Assembly (NCBI GenBank): GCA_024645065.1
Contig: JAHEGP010000216.1
Span: 1-5,316, forward strand
DNA from: Cellvibrionales bacterium
Lineage (GTDB): Bacteria > Pseudomonadota > Gammaproteobacteria > Pseudomonadales > JAHEGP01
Length of the DNA: 5,316 bases
Direction of reading: 5' to 3'
Shown: piece by piece, positions 5,142 through 5,316 of the stretch
How the letters are laid out: each line of letters begins with the position of its first letter
Position numbering within the stretch: the stretch's first letter is position 1
The notes under the pieces: generated by a model
Database searches by the model: none
What the model was told of the DNA's origin: nothing
What the model saw: only the letters and a program-made list of their open reading frames with translations
Program-made: the position numbers and the translations under genes

Positions 5142-5316
5142 ATGCGATCAATTCTCAGCAGGACATTAACTGCAGTGGCAATGGCATTGCCATTGCAGTT
5201 CGCCCAGGCGGCGGACAAACCCAACATCCTGGTCATTTGGGGCGACGACATCGGACAATTCAATGTCAGCGCCTACAACTTGGGCATGATGGGCTACAAG
5301 ACGCCGAACATCGACC
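5142..5316 (+). CDS. Exported arylsulfatase, N-terminal part (cut by window edge)
   Basis: The first 58 residues of a sulfatase of the alkaline phosphatase superfamily, which hydrolyses sulfate esters, probably in the periplasm. Residues 1-23 form a Sec signal peptide: basic MRSILSR, a hydrophobic core LTAVAMALPL, and an AQA site with cleavage likely before A24. The mature chain opens with KPNILVIWGDDIG, where D35-D36 are the first two ligands of the catalytic metal. NVSAYNLGMMGYKTPNID follows, typical of arylsulfatases. The C-x-P/A-x-R box that is converted to formylglycine lies beyond the window, so catalytic competence and substrate cannot be judged. The start at 5142 has GAGG 10 nt upstream. 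An in-frame ATG at 5133 would add three residues but leaves that site only 1 nt away. Confidence 0.88.
   Translation, partial: MRSILSRTLTAVAMALPLQFAQAADKPNILVIWGDDIGQFNVSAYNLGMMGYKTPNID
5178..5196 (+). repeat. 19-nt perfect palindrome in the signal-peptide coding region
   Basis: GCAATGGCA-T-TGCCATTGC, with 9-bp arms around a single central base, about 36 nt after the arylsulfatase ATG. It codes for the hydrophobic core of the signal peptide. ACTGCA (5169-5174) and TGCAGT (5194-5199) add a partial outer dyad. In RNA it would need to open a few central pairs to fold back. Confidence 0.6.

Overview
The window looks like chromosomal DNA of a GC-rich, free-living and probably marine gammaproteobacterium. 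This rests on the gltS-type glutamate symporter, the small DUF1653 and DUF1993 proteins, a DUF899 thioredoxin-like protein, and an exported arylsulfatase of a type common in marine bacteria. The taxonomic guess comes from gene content only. No phage, insertion sequence, CRISPR array, rRNA or tRNA gene is visible.

Layout. Positions 1-364 carry no convincing gene. They begin with seven 15-bp tandem units (five identical), followed by several short dyads. A minus-strand cluster then runs leftward: DUF1993 protein (2411 to 1887), DUF1653 protein (about 1843 to 1634) and GltS (1606 to 365). Gaps are 43 and 27 bp, so it is probably one transcript. A 338-bp divergent intergenic region (2412-2749) holds a 13-bp direct repeat and two close palindromes. 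On the plus strand a eukaryotic-type glutathione synthetase (2750-4231) is followed after 42 bp by a DUF899 thioredoxin-like protein (4274-4876). A 265-bp gap with a candidate promoter leads to the 5' end of a secreted arylsulfatase, cut by the window edge.

How the genes may work together. The divergent halves share a thiol and glutamate theme. GltS imports glutamate, a glutathione precursor. Glutathione synthetase performs the last step of glutathione synthesis. The DUF899 protein has a CxxC thioredoxin-like active site. This link is inference from adjacency; no gshA is present here. The clearest biological oddity is the glutathione synthetase, which belongs to the eukaryotic family rather than the usual bacterial GshB family. 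The clearest unexplained DNA structures are the G-free tandem array at the left edge and the repeats in the divergent intergenic region.
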